DNA from: Salinisphaera orenii subsp. orenii MK-B5 | GTDB lineage: Bacteria; Pseudomonadota; Gammaproteobacteria; Nevskiales; Salinisphaeraceae | Assembly: GCF_003788635.1 (NCBI RefSeq) | Contig: NZ_AYKH01000001.1 | Span: 186,001 to 250,000, forward strand | Direction of reading: 5' to 3' | Length of the DNA: 64,000 nt | Shown: piece after piece, positions 39,994 through 48,560 of the stretch | Numbering within the stretch: the stretch's first letter is position 1 | Layout of the letters: each line of letters begins with the position of its first letter | Program-made: the position numbers and the translations under genes | The notes under the pieces: model-generated | The model's database searches: none | What the model saw: only the letters and a program-made list of their open reading frames with translations | Told to the model about the DNA's origin: nothing

Positions 39994-40928
39994 CGCCGCG
40001 CCGCGCCGCCCTGCTGCGACTGAGCGTGACCGTCATCCTGCTAGGACTCGTGGCCTGGCGGCTGGATACCGCCGAGATCGCGGCGCAACTCGGCACCATC
40101 GCACCCGGCTGGGCGCTCGCGGCACTCGCGCTGACGGTGCCTCAGGTGGTCGTCTCCGCCTGGCGCTGGCGGCTGACCGCGCACGGCATCGGCCTGGATC
40201 TGCGCCTGCCGGTGGCCGTACGCGAATACTATCTGGCGACGTTTCTCAACCAGATACTGCCCGGCGGCGTGCTGGGAGACGCCACGCGGGCCTGGCGCCA
40301 CGCCCGCCACAACGACAACCGCGGCGCGGTTCACGCGGTCCTGATCGAACGCCTGTCCGGACAGCTGGCCATGCTGCTGATCGCCGCCCTCGCGGTCCTT
40401 CAGGCACGGGGGCTGCGTCAGGGCGTCGCCCGTGCCTTCGAGCAGATCGACCCCTGGGCCGCCACGGGGGGATTCATCCTACTGGCCGGCGGCGGTCTGC
40501 TCACGGCGTTCCTGGTGCGCGGTTCGCGGCGCATGGCGATTCATCTGCTGAGCCTGATCGACAGTCTCGGACGCGGACTGCTGGGACGCCGCATGGTCGC
40601 GCTGCAGCTGGCGAGCTCGCTGCTCGTGGCCGCCAGTTATGTTGGCGTGTTCGTGCTCTGTGCCCAGGCGCTGGGGCTGGATCGCGGCGCGCAGTCCCTC
40701 TGGATGCTCGCGCCGCCGGTACTGCTGGCGATGGCGATCCCGCTGTCGGTCGCCGGCTGGGGCCTGCGCGAAGGCGCCGCCGCGGTCATCTGGAGTCTGG
40801 CGGGCCTGCCGGCGCAGGAGGGCGTGGCGATCTCGATCACCTATGGCCTGATCGTGCTGGTATCCAGCCTGCCGGGGCTAGTGGTGCTTGCGCGGGGTGG
40901 CCGACGGCGGGCGGCGGCCCATGCCTAG
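39990..40928 (+). CDS. Flippase-like membrane protein (lysyl-PG synthase TM family, UPF0104)
   Basis: A 312-residue protein with about eight transmembrane segments from the GTG at 39990, overlapping the previous stop. It shows the family motifs YYLATFLNQILPGGVLGDAT, AVLIERLSGQLAMLL and IPLSVAGWGLREGAAAVIWS. These domains (PF03706) move lipids or glycolipids across the inner membrane or accompany MprF synthases. In the cluster it could export a glycosylated product. The stop overlaps the convergent RibD-type gene stop. Confidence 0.85.
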   Translation: MTPRRAALLRLSVTVILLGLVAWRLDTAEIAAQLGTIAPGWALAALALTVPQVVVSAWRWRLTAHGIGLDLRLPVAVREYYLATFLNQILPGGVLGDATRAWRHARHNDNRGAVHAVLIERLSGQLAMLLIAALAVLQARGLRQGVARAFEQIDPWAATGGFILLAGGGLLTAFLVRGSRRMAIHLLSLIDSLGRGLLGRRMVALQLASSLLVAASYVGVFVLCAQALGLDRGAQSLWMLAPPVLLAMAIPLSVAGWGLREGAAAVIWSLAGLPAQEGVAISITYGLIVLVSSLPGLVVLARGGRRRAAAHA

Positions 40929-41737
40929 CCGGGACCGCCGAGATCCAGATCGAACAGCGTGTCGGCATCCAGCGCATGAGTGCAGCACGGCGGCCGCAGG
41001 GCGGCATCGAGCGTCTCGATCTCGGCCAGCGTCACCGCGGGCCGGCCGGAGCCGATGACCATGGGCGCGACGACCACGTGCAGCCGATCGAGCAGCCCCG
41101 CTGCCAGAAAGCGCGAGACGGTCAGTCCGCCGCCCTCCACGAGCACCCGGCGCAGCCCGCGCGCGGCCAGCGCGGCGAGAAGCGTCGCCGGCGCCAGGGC
41201 GCCCGCCGCATCCGGCGCGACCGCCACGGTCTCCACGCCGGGGCCCCGGCATGCCCGCCGCCCCTGCGCCACCACGTGCAGCGTGGGCGCGGCACCGTCG
41301 GTGAACAGCAGCCGGTCGGGCCCGACCCGCGCGTTCGGATCGAGCACCACACGCACCGGATCGGCGCCGTCGACATGGCGGACCGTGAGGCGCGGATCGT
41401 CGGCCTGGGCGGTCCCGGCGCCGACGACCACGGCGTCCACCAGCGCCCGCAGCCGATGCAGATGCGTGCGGCTGGCCGCCCCGGTGACGTAGTGCGACGC
41501 ACCGGTAATCGTGGCGATGCGCCCGTCGAGACTCTGGCCGAGCTGGCCGACGACGGTGCCGGCACGCGTGATCGGCGCAAGCGTGTCCAGCAGCGCAGCG
41601 GCTTCGGGCTCGACCGCCCCGTCGGCCCGCCAGCGGCCGTCGGCGTCGATCGTGACCGCGGGCGTCATCCCATCGCCGCGGCCCGTGCATGCATCGCGAA
41701 GCGATCGCCATGCGTAGTCGATATCGATTGCCGTCAT
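40925..41737 (-). CDS. Stand-alone RibD C-terminal-type reductase
   Basis: A 270-residue NADPH reductase of the RibD_C/dihydrofolate reductase-like family. Motifs: VVGQLGQSLDGRIAT, VVGAGTAQADDPRLTVR, and RRVLVEGGGLTVSRFLAAGL. It lacks the RibD deaminase domain, as do archaeal ArfC and fungal Rib7. Those enzymes reduce the ribosyl side chain of 2,5-diamino-6-ribosylaminopyrimidinone phosphate. GGAGG six bases upstream fixes the ATG at 41737. About 65 extra N-terminal residues lack a family match. It is divergent from the GTP cyclohydrolase II gene. Confidence 0.85.
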   Translation of the reverse strand: MTAIDIDYAWRSLRDACTGRGDGMTPAVTIDADGRWRADGAVEPEAAALLDTLAPITRAGTVVGQLGQSLDGRIATITGASHYVTGAASRTHLHRLRALVDAVVVGAGTAQADDPRLTVRHVDGADPVRVVLDPNARVGPDRLLFTDGAAPTLHVVAQGRRACRGPGVETVAVAPDAAGALAPATLLAALAARGLRRVLVEGGGLTVSRFLAAGLLDRLHVVVAPMVIGSGRPAVTLAEIETLDAALRPPCCTHALDADTLFDLDLGGPG

Positions 41738-41895
41738 CGGAGCCTCCGGAGTGCGCATCGTTTCCGGCGCAACACGGATAGCCGCCGCGGGCGCCGGGCA
41801 TCACCCTATCCCAAAAGCCGGCTCGACGAACCCGACCGGCATTGTGTTCTTGATCCAACGGCGTGCATTTGGTCGCGTCGATCAAGCGAGGTCAC

Positions 41896-43023
41896 ATGCG
41901 ACAGATAGAACGTTCGATCTTCGACCTGCGCCGCGGTGTGCCGGTGCTCGTGCGCGGCCGCGACCGCGACACGCTCGTCGCACCGCTCGAGGGGCTGACC
42001 GACGAGACGCTCACGCGCCTGCGGGCGACCACCGGCAACCCGCCGGCGCTCGTGGTCACCCGCCACCGGCTCGAGCGCATGGGCATCGAGATCGCCGCGG
42101 ATGCCGCGCGGCTGTCGCTGGCGGACGGCGACAGCGCGCAGACCGTCGTCGCCTGGGCCTGCGCGCGCCACGTCGAGCACAGCCCGCACCAGCGGCCGAC
42201 GGACGTCGACCGGGAATCGCACGCCGCGCTCGCGCTCATGCGCCGCGGTCTGCTGATCCCCGCCGCCGTGACCGCGACGATCGACGCCTCGCGGCGCGAG
42301 GCCGTGCAGAAGCTGATCGACGACCAGACGCTGCTCGCCATCGACGTCGACCGCATCGAGGCCTACGAGTCGAGTGCGACCCACTTCCTGCGCCGGATCA
42401 GCGCGGCGGACGTACCGCTGGCCGACGCCGAGAAGAGCCGCTTCGTGCTCTTTCGCGAGGCCGACGGCGTGCGCGAGCACATCGCCATCGTCATCGGCGA
42501 GCCGGAATCCTGGCGCACGGCGGTGCCGGTGCGGCTGCATTCGGCCTGCCTGACCGGCGACCTGTTCGGCAGCCTGCGCTGCGACTGTGGCGAGCAGCTG
42601 CGCTCGAGCGTGGCCGCCATCGCCGAGCGCGGCGGCGGCGTGCTGCTCTACCTCGCTCAGGAAGGCCGCGGCATCGGCCTGGCCAACAAGCTGCGCGCCT
42701 ACAGCCTGCAGGACGACGGCCTGGACACGGTCGACGCCGACCAGGTGCTGGGTTTCGGCGACGACGAGCGCGACTACAACGTCGCCCTGGAGATGCTCGC
42801 CCAGCTCGAGATCCGGCGCATCGAACTGCTCACCAACAATCCGGCCAAGATCGCGGCGATGAGCGGCGGCGGGATCGCCGTGGTCCAGCGCAGCGGCGTC
42901 TACGGCCGCCTCACGGCCCAGAACGAGCGCTATCTGACCGCCAAGGCGGCGCGTTCCGGCCACTGGCTCGACAACGTGCTCGGCAAGCCGTCCGCGGATG
43001 TGGCGATGAACGGCAAGGGCTAG
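41896..43023 (+). CDS. GTP cyclohydrolase II with degenerate RibB-like N-terminal domain
   Basis: A 375-residue protein. The C-terminal GTP cyclohydrolase II domain is intact: zinc Cys in HSACLTGDLFGSLRCDCGEQ, catalytic LYLAQEGRGIGLANKLRAYS, NNPAKI and YGRLTAQNERYLTAKAARS. It turns GTP into the diaminopyrimidinone ribosyl phosphate, formate and pyrophosphate. The N-terminal 150 residues align by eye to RibB (LRRGVPVLVRGRDRD versus LRxGxxVVVVDDEDREN), but the acidic catalytic residues are gone, so DHBP synthase activity is unlikely. GAGG precedes the ATG at 41896. The TAG stop lies inside a terminal inverted repeat of a small element. Confidence 0.9.
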   Translation: MRQIERSIFDLRRGVPVLVRGRDRDTLVAPLEGLTDETLTRLRATTGNPPALVVTRHRLERMGIEIAADAARLSLADGDSAQTVVAWACARHVEHSPHQRPTDVDRESHAALALMRRGLLIPAAVTATIDASRREAVQKLIDDQTLLAIDVDRIEAYESSATHFLRRISAADVPLADAEKSRFVLFREADGVREHIAIVIGEPESWRTAVPVRLHSACLTGDLFGSLRCDCGEQLRSSVAAIAERGGGVLLYLAQEGRGIGLANKLRAYSLQDDGLDTVDADQVLGFGDDERDYNVALEMLAQLEIRRIELLTNNPAKIAAMSGGGIAVVQRSGVYGRLTAQNERYLTAKAARSGHWLDNVLGKPSADVAMNGKG

Positions 43024-43169
43024 TGTCCTGTTCCCGCACGTAACCTCCCACGACGGGCGGCGTTGCGAAACCGCTCCTTATGTCCCGATACGGCCTGGTT
43101 CCGCGCCTCGCCCGCCACGCCGACGGCACATACTCGTCGAGGTAAGAGACTCACGAGACAGGGCACTAG
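43020..43169. mobile_element. Candidate 150-bp MITE-like element with terminal inverted repeats
   Basis: CTAGTGTCCTGT at 43020-43031 and the complement of CTAGTGCCCTGT at 43158-43169 match at 11 of 12 positions. Both ends carry a CTAG/TA, as for elements that target TA. No ORF lies inside, and the interior contains complementary GC-rich arms. The left end supplies the stop codon of the GTP cyclohydrolase gene. Confidence 0.45.
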
Positions 43170-43191
43170 ACGACGACGCACGCGGCGCGGC

Positions 43192-44007
43192 TTACGGCAT
43201 CGAGCGCAGTCGCGACAGATCGAAGGCTGCGGCGTCGCGCAGCACGGCCGCGGTGCGCTCGGCGATGTGCGCGCACAGGGCCGCGCCGCGCTCGGCGTCG
43301 GCCAGGGTGGCGTCGCCGGCCACGCCGCTGGGATGCAGATCCTGGGCCATCCAGGCGAAGGCGGCCTCGCCCTCGGGGGCGATCGTGCGCCCGGCGTCCG
43401 CCAGCTCGCGACCGAGGGGCCGCGCATCCGCGACGTGTGCCGTGCGAATGTGCTCCGGTGCCAGATGGGCCATGAGCGCGGTTTCCAGCGCCCCGCCGTG
43501 CACGCCGTGGGCGAGTTCCGCCGCCGGCAGCGCCTCGGCCGCGGGGGCGAAACGGAAATAGCTGGCCTTGACCACGAGCATGGCGTGCGCGGCACGCAGC
43601 TTCAGCGCGGCCAGATCCATCACGGCCTTGTTGCCGCCGTGGCTGTTGAATAGCACCAGCCGGCGTATCCCCGCGCGGGCCAGATCCGCGCCGACCGACT
43701 CGAGCGTGGCGATGACCTGTTCGGCCGCCAGACTCAGGGTGCCCGGATAGGCGCTGTGCTCCAGGCTCGCGGCCGGCGCCAGCGTCGGCAGGATCAGCAG
43801 ATCGCGCGCGTCGGGCAGCGGCGTCTCGCGCAATGTGTCGCAGGCCGCGGCCAGCAGGCCCTCGCCGATGATCGTGTCGGTGCCCAGCGGCAGGTGGGCG
43901 CCGTGCTGCTCGACCGCGGCCAAGGGCCAGACGGCGACCGGATCGCCGGCGGCGACGTTGGCGAGCTCGGGCCCGGTCAGGTCCGCCCAGCGATGGATCG
44001 CACCCAC
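43192..44007 (-). CDS. Creatininase-family amidohydrolase
   Basis: A 271-residue protein with metal-binding motifs of the family (PF02633): VWPLAAVEQHGAHLPLGTDT, RRLVLFNSHGGNKAVMD and VHGGALETALMAH. Members include creatininase, MftE and the archaeal FAPy deformylase ArfB of the riboflavin/F420 route. Because GTP cyclohydrolase II and an ArfC-like reductase lie next to it, an ArfB-like hydrolase role is conceivable. It is convergent with the cyclohydrolase and overlaps no other gene; the peroxidase-like gene follows its start by 7 bp on the same strand. Confidence 0.83.
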   Translation of the reverse strand: MGAIHRWADLTGPELANVAAGDPVAVWPLAAVEQHGAHLPLGTDTIIGEGLLAAACDTLRETPLPDARDLLILPTLAPAASLEHSAYPGTLSLAAEQVIATLESVGADLARAGIRRLVLFNSHGGNKAVMDLAALKLRAAHAMLVVKASYFRFAPAAEALPAAELAHGVHGGALETALMAHLAPEHIRTAHVADARPLGRELADAGRTIAPEGEAAFAWMAQDLHPSGVAGDATLADAERGAALCAHIAERTAAVLRDAAAFDLSRLRSMP

Positions 44008-44014
44008 GTCGGCG

Positions 44015-44599
44015 CTAGCCTTCGCCCGGTTGGCGGCCCATCAGGTGAAACGCGTCGTTCGGCCGCATGGCGGTGACATGGGCCATCCGGTTGGACAGGG
44101 CGAAGAACGCCGCCACGGCGCCGATGTCCCAGATGTCCTCGTCGGAGAAGCCGTGCGCGCGCAGCGTCTCGCGCTCGGCCTCGCCCACGGTGTGTGAGGC
44201 GGTGGCGACCTGTACGGCAAAATCCAGCATCGCGCGCTGACGCGCGCTGATGTCGGCGTGGCGATAGTCGACCGCGAGCTGATCGGCGATCAGCGGATCG
44301 CCCTCGCGGATGCGCAGGATCGCGCCGTGGGCGACCACGCAGTACAGGCAGTGATTGATGCCCGAGGTGGCGACCACGATCATCTCGCGCTCGCCCTTGG
44401 TCAGCCCCGATTCCTTTTCCATCAGGGCGTCGTGATAGGCGAAGAAGGCGCGGAACTCGGCCGGCCGATGGGCCAGCACCCAGAACACGTTGGGCACGAA
44501 GCCGGCCTTGTCCTGCACGGCGAGGATTCGTTCGCGGATGTCCTCGGGCAGCTCGGCCTCGTCGGGCACCTCGAACGCGCTGATGGGCGCATCGGACAC
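44015..44599 (-). CDS. AhpD/carboxymuconolactone decarboxylase-family peroxidase-related protein
   Basis: A 194-residue protein with the redox motif CxxCxxxH in NHCLYCVVAHGAILRI. Other family segments are AGFVPNVFWVLAHRPAEFRA, GLTKGEREMIVVATSG and FSDEDIWDIGAVAAFFALSN. It probably reduces peroxides with a thiol donor. I choose the GTG at 44599, since AGGAG lies six bases upstream; the ATG two codons earlier touches the AGGAG with no spacing. The MSDAPISAFEVPDEAELPED start fits the family. Confidence 0.85.
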   Translation of the reverse strand: MSDAPISAFEVPDEAELPEDIRERILAVQDKAGFVPNVFWVLAHRPAEFRAFFAYHDALMEKESGLTKGEREMIVVATSGINHCLYCVVAHGAILRIREGDPLIADQLAVDYRHADISARQRAMLDFAVQVATASHTVGEAERETLRAHGFSDEDIWDIGAVAAFFALSNRMAHVTAMRPNDAFHLMGRQPGEG

Positions 44600-44657
44600 G
44601 GGCATCTCCTGATGGATGAACAGCGCGACGATAGCAGCGCCGGGCGCGAACGTCTCG

Positions 44658-45245
44658 TCAGGCGCCGGGGTCGTCGTCCCGCGGCTGCGGATCGCGCACG
44701 AAGCCGAGCGCGGCCGGCAGCGCGTCACGATCGCAGCGGTGCACGGCCAGCGCGCGGCCGAACGCGTCCAGCGTGAGATCGGTGGCGGTGCCGCCGGGGG
44801 CTTCGAGCGCCGCTTCGAGCGCGGCGTCGTCGACCGCCTCGCCCCGATGGCGCAGACGCTCGAGCACCCAAGCCAGATCGGCGCTATCGATCAGCGCCGC
44901 ACCGTCCGGGCTGTCGAGCACCGCGGCGCTGTCCTCGTCCAGATAGAGCGCGCGCGCATCGGTGACCGGCGTGCCGGTGTGGTCGACCAGGCCGTCGTCG
45001 GCCTGGACGCGCGCGACGCGGGGCGCGTAGTCCAGCGCGACATAGCCGCGCTGCGGCCCGTTCTGGAAGAACCAGCGGCCGTGCGCATCGACGGCGTAAT
45101 TGCGCGAGATGGTCTCCACGATGCGGGGATGGGTGATGCGCTCGCCCTGAATCAGCCAGTGGCCGCGGCGGCTCAGGCCCAGCCAGCCGAACAGCGCCGG
45201 CACATCCGGCCATTTCGCCAGCGCGCGTCGAACCCATTCGTCCAT
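44658..45245 (-). CDS. DUF2946-like protein
   Basis: A 195-residue protein with a compact N-terminal part: ALAKWPDVPALFGWLGLSRR, GHWLIQGERITHPRIVETIS, and GRWFFQNGPQRGYVALDYAP. This pattern matches a conserved beta/gammaproteobacterial family that I believe is DUF2946. The C-terminal half is acidic and less conserved. Function unknown. The ATG at 45245 is chosen because homology begins there; the longer frame to 45365 is not supported. Confidence 0.65.
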   Translation of the reverse strand: MDEWVRRALAKWPDVPALFGWLGLSRRGHWLIQGERITHPRIVETISRNYAVDAHGRWFFQNGPQRGYVALDYAPRVARVQADDGLVDHTGTPVTDARALYLDEDSAAVLDSPDGAALIDSADLAWVLERLRHRGEAVDDAALEAALEAPGGTATDLTLDAFGRALAVHRCDRDALPAALGFVRDPQPRDDDPGA

Positions 45246-45376
45246 GTCGTCGTCCCGTATGAAATCGTCGGCGCCGACGATGATACCCCTGCGGAGCGCT
45301 GGAACCGATCGCGATCCGCGCTCGTTGGATGACCATGACCGGGACGGCCGTTCGAGCATGATCATGGGAGCGCGCT

Positions 45377-46540
45377 ATGCCCAGTCCCGGAGCCCGAATC
45401 GGATCATTCGACGCCCTGCGCGGGCTCGCGGCCTGCAACGTGGTGATCGGCCGTTTACCGCTCGTGCTGCACGGCGCCGGGCATCCGCCCTATCCGGCGG
45501 GCACGAAGCGGGCCTCGCCTGTCTCGGCCACGCGCCACTCAGCATCCTCTGGAGCGGCCCGCGGCGGTGGTACCGTTCTTCGTCCTCAGCGGATTCGTGC
45601 TTCAGTTGATGCTCGAAGGCGGGCGACTGACCTATGGCGCCTATGCGGCCAGGCGCATCCTGCGTTTCTATCTGCCCTATATCGTGGCCGTCGAACTCGG
45701 GATCGCCGGGCAGCAGTGGCGGTACGGCGGCGATCTGGCCGGGCTGGGCGACTGGATCAACAGGTTCTGGACCGACGATCCGGGGCCCCGCGCCATGCTC
45801 GGCCACTTCACCGTCATCGGTGCCTTCGACTCCTCGACCTACGACTTCGCGATCTGGACGCTGGTGCACGAGATGCGCATCTCGCTGCTGTTCCCGCTGG
45901 TCTTCCTGATGATCCGATGTCTGCGCTGGCGGACGGTGCTGGGCGGTTTCGGGCTCGCCAGTCTCATCATGGCGAGGCTGCGCATCGGCGTTTTCTCCGG
46001 TCACGACGAACTCGCCGGCTTGGCTCGCGACGGCGGTTACACGGCCTATGTGTTCACCGTGCACCATCTCCTCGCATTCGCCATCGGCGGCCCGCTCGCC
46101 GATCGGCGTGAACGCCTGGCCGCGATCCAGGCCGGGCTGCCGGCGCGCACGCGGGCGCTCCTGCTCGCTCTGGGGCTGACGCTCGACATCTATGGGGCGA
46201 GGCGATAGAGGTCACCGGCACGCGCGGGATGATGGCCGGCGAGTGACTTCTGAGACGCGGGGCGTCGCTGCTGCCGATCGCGGCCGCCTGCGAGCCGCCG
46301 CTGGCACGCGCCCCGCTGCATTACCCGAGCCGTGCCGCCTGCAGTCGCGATGTGTTCTCTCCGCTGATGCTTCTGGCGACGCTTCATGCCGGCCACACGC
46401 ACATCGCCCTCGGCTGGCTCCCGGCCCTGACATTCATTGCCGGCTCCGTCGGCGCCGATCTCGCGCAACACTGCATCGAGCGCTTCGCTGTCGGGTTCAC
46501 GAACGCGGCCGGACGCGCACTCGCGTCACCGCGGAGGCAG
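45377..46540 (+). pseudogene. Decayed acyltransferase-3 family gene
   Basis: Pieces of one acyltransferase-3 protein appear in three frames. First, RIGSFDALRGLAACNVVIGR near 45400; then LACLGHAPLSILWSGP near 45520 in a second frame; then VPFFVLSGFVLQLMLEGGRL to GYTAYVFTVHHLLAFAIGG in a third, ending at TAG 46208. A C-terminal segment (LLATLHAGHTHIALGWLPAL, TFIAGSVGADLAQHCIERFA) lies beyond the stop near 46370-46500. At least three disabling changes are needed. Intact relatives acylate sugars at the membrane. An expressed fragment of 213 residues starting at 45567 is unlikely to work. Confidence 0.8.
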
Positions 46541-46649
46541 GCCGGCACGGCCCGCACCGGCCTGCCGGCGCCGGCCCGAGCGCGGCACTCGGCCCGCACA
46601 GCCGGAGCCTCCGGTATCGTCGGATCGCTGATTCATCGCTCCAGTGCGC

Positions 46650-47849
46650 ATGTACGACTACATCCTCATCGGCGGCGGCATCGTGGGCCTGGCCACCGCG
46701 CGCCGCCTGAAGCAGACCGAACCGCAGGCCCGGATCCTGCTGCTGGAAAAGGAGGCCGGGCTCAACCGCCACCAGACCGGGCACAACTCCGGCGTCATCC
46801 ACGCCGGGGTCTACTACGCGCCGGGCTCGCTCAAGGCGCGCTTCTGCATCGCCGGCAACCGAGCCACGCGGGCGCTCTGCGCGGACCACGACATTCCCTT
46901 CGAGGTCCGCGGCAAACTGATCGTGGCCGCCGACGCCTCCGAACGCGCCGGCCTGGCCCGGCTGTTCGATCGCATCGGCGAGAACGGCCTGACGCGCACC
47001 TGGCTCGAGGCTGATGCGCTGGCCGAGCGCGAGCCGGCGGTGCGCGGCGTCGCCGCGGTGCACGTGCCCGACAGCGGCATCGTCGATTATCGTGCGGTCG
47101 GTGCCGCGCTGGCCCGCGAGTTCACCGATGCCGGCGGCGAGATCCGCTGCGGCACGGCCGTGACCGGTCTCGCGGAATACGCCAGCGAAGTGGTGGTGGA
47201 AACCGACGCGGGCGCCTTCCACACCCGACAGCTCGTGGCCTGCGCCGGGCTGATGGCCGATCGCGTCGTGGCGATGCTCGGCATCGAGCCGGATTTCCGC
47301 ATCTGCCCGTTCCGCGGCGAGTACTACCGGCTGGCGGCGGCGCGCGGCGACATCGTCCGCCATCTGATCTACCCCGTGCCGGATCCGGCGATGCCGTTTC
47401 TGGGCGTGCACCTCACGCCGATGATCGACGGCTCGATCACGGTGGGCCCCAACGCCGTGCTGGCGCTGGCCCGCGAGGGCTATCGCAAGACCGACGTCGA
47501 TCTGCGTGAGGTCGCGGCCCTGCTCGCCTTCCCCGGCGTCCGGCGCATGCTCGGCGCACATCTGCGCCCCGGTCTGGCGGAGATGCGCGAGTCGCTGTCC
47601 AAGCACGCCTATCTCGCGGCGGTCCGGCGCTACTGTCCGTCGCTGACGCGCGCCGATCTCGAACCCCACCCGGCGGGCGTCCGGGCCCAGGCGGTCAGCC
47701 GCGACGGCACGCTCGTGGGCGATTTCCTGTTCGTGGACACGCCGCGCACGCTGCACGTGGCCAACGCGCCCTCGCCGGCGGCCACCTCGGCCCTGCCGAT
47801 CGCCGAGCACATCGTCACGCGCCTGGCGTCCGCCCGCGATGCCGGGTAG
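46650..47849 (+). CDS. lhgO: L-2-hydroxyglutarate oxidase/dehydrogenase
   Basis: A 399-residue flavoprotein of the DAO family. FAD-binding GGGIVGLATARRLKQTEP, LLLEKEAGLNRHQTGHNSGV and the end LHVANAPSPAATSALPIAEH match LhgO; IHAGVYYAPGSLKARFC is a subfamily signature. It oxidises L-2-hydroxyglutarate to 2-oxoglutarate, feeding electrons to the membrane quinone pool. I use the ATG at 46650; a GTG two codons upstream is equally possible, and neither has a clear ribosome site. It stands downstream of the decayed acyltransferase. Confidence 0.9.
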   Translation: MYDYILIGGGIVGLATARRLKQTEPQARILLLEKEAGLNRHQTGHNSGVIHAGVYYAPGSLKARFCIAGNRATRALCADHDIPFEVRGKLIVAADASERAGLARLFDRIGENGLTRTWLEADALAEREPAVRGVAAVHVPDSGIVDYRAVGAALAREFTDAGGEIRCGTAVTGLAEYASEVVVETDAGAFHTRQLVACAGLMADRVVAMLGIEPDFRICPFRGEYYRLAAARGDIVRHLIYPVPDPAMPFLGVHLTPMIDGSITVGPNAVLALAREGYRKTDVDLREVAALLAFPGVRRMLGAHLRPGLAEMRESLSKHAYLAAVRRYCPSLTRADLEPHPAGVRAQAVSRDGTLVGDFLFVDTPRTLHVANAPSPAATSALPIAEHIVTRLASARDAG

Positions 47850-47912
47850 CCGCCTTTTCCGGTCGCCCACGATCGGTCATGATGACGTTCGACACCCCGC
47901 GCGCGACGCCCC

Positions 47913-48533
47913 ATGTCCGAGCAGACCTATTTCTACGAACCGGCCGGCGGCCACGGCCTCCCGCACGATCCGTTCAACGCGCTGGTCGCACCCCGGCCGA
48001 TCGGCTGGATCTCGTCCTGCAACGAGCACGGCACGCTCAACCTCGCGCCGTACAGCTTCTTCAACGCCTTCAACTACACGCCGCCGATCGTCGGCTTCGC
48101 CAGCGTGGGCTACAAGGACAGCGTGTCGAACATCGAACGCACCGGCGTGTTCGGCTGGAATCTGGCCACCCGGCCGCTGGCCGAGGCCATGAACGCCAGC
48201 TGTGCGTCGGTCGAACCCGATGTCGACGAATTCGCGCTGGCCGGGCTCACGCCCGAACCCTCGCGGGTGATCGCGGCACCCCGGGTGGCCGAATCGCCGG
48301 TGTCGTTCGAGTGCCGGCTGAGCCAGCTGCTGCGCCTGACCGGCGCCGACGGCGAGGCCACCGACACCTGGCTGGTGCTGGGCGAGGTCGTGGGCGTGCA
48401 CATCGCCCGGCATCTCCTCGTGGACGGCGTCTACGACACGGCCGCCGCCGAGCCGATCCTGCGCGCCGGCGGTCCGGCGGACTATTTCGCGGTCACACCG
48501 GACAACCGCTTTCGAATGTACCGCCCGGGTTGA
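47913..48533 (+). CDS. Flavin reductase-family protein
   Basis: A 206-residue FMN-binding split-barrel protein. Motifs: NALVAPRPIGWISSCNEHG, LNLAPYSFFNAFNYTPPIVG and DTWLVLGEVVGVHIARHLLV. These proteins (DIM6/NTAB type) use FMN with NAD(P)H, or bind a flavin as a redox partner. It starts 63 bp after lhgO and may be cotranscribed with it; whether they are functionally tied is unknown. Confidence 0.86.
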   Translation: MSEQTYFYEPAGGHGLPHDPFNALVAPRPIGWISSCNEHGTLNLAPYSFFNAFNYTPPIVGFASVGYKDSVSNIERTGVFGWNLATRPLAEAMNASCASVEPDVDEFALAGLTPEPSRVIAAPRVAESPVSFECRLSQLLRLTGADGEATDTWLVLGEVVGVHIARHLLVDGVYDTAAAEPILRAGGPADYFAVTPDNRFRMYRPG

Positions 48534-48560
48534 GCCGCGCCCGCCGGCGCGATCCTCCGG

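Noticed and set aside
39917-41908. 663-residue ORF over the membrane protein and reductase genes
   Set aside because: Overlaps three recognisable genes on both strands; low-complexity Arg/Gly/Pro sequence.
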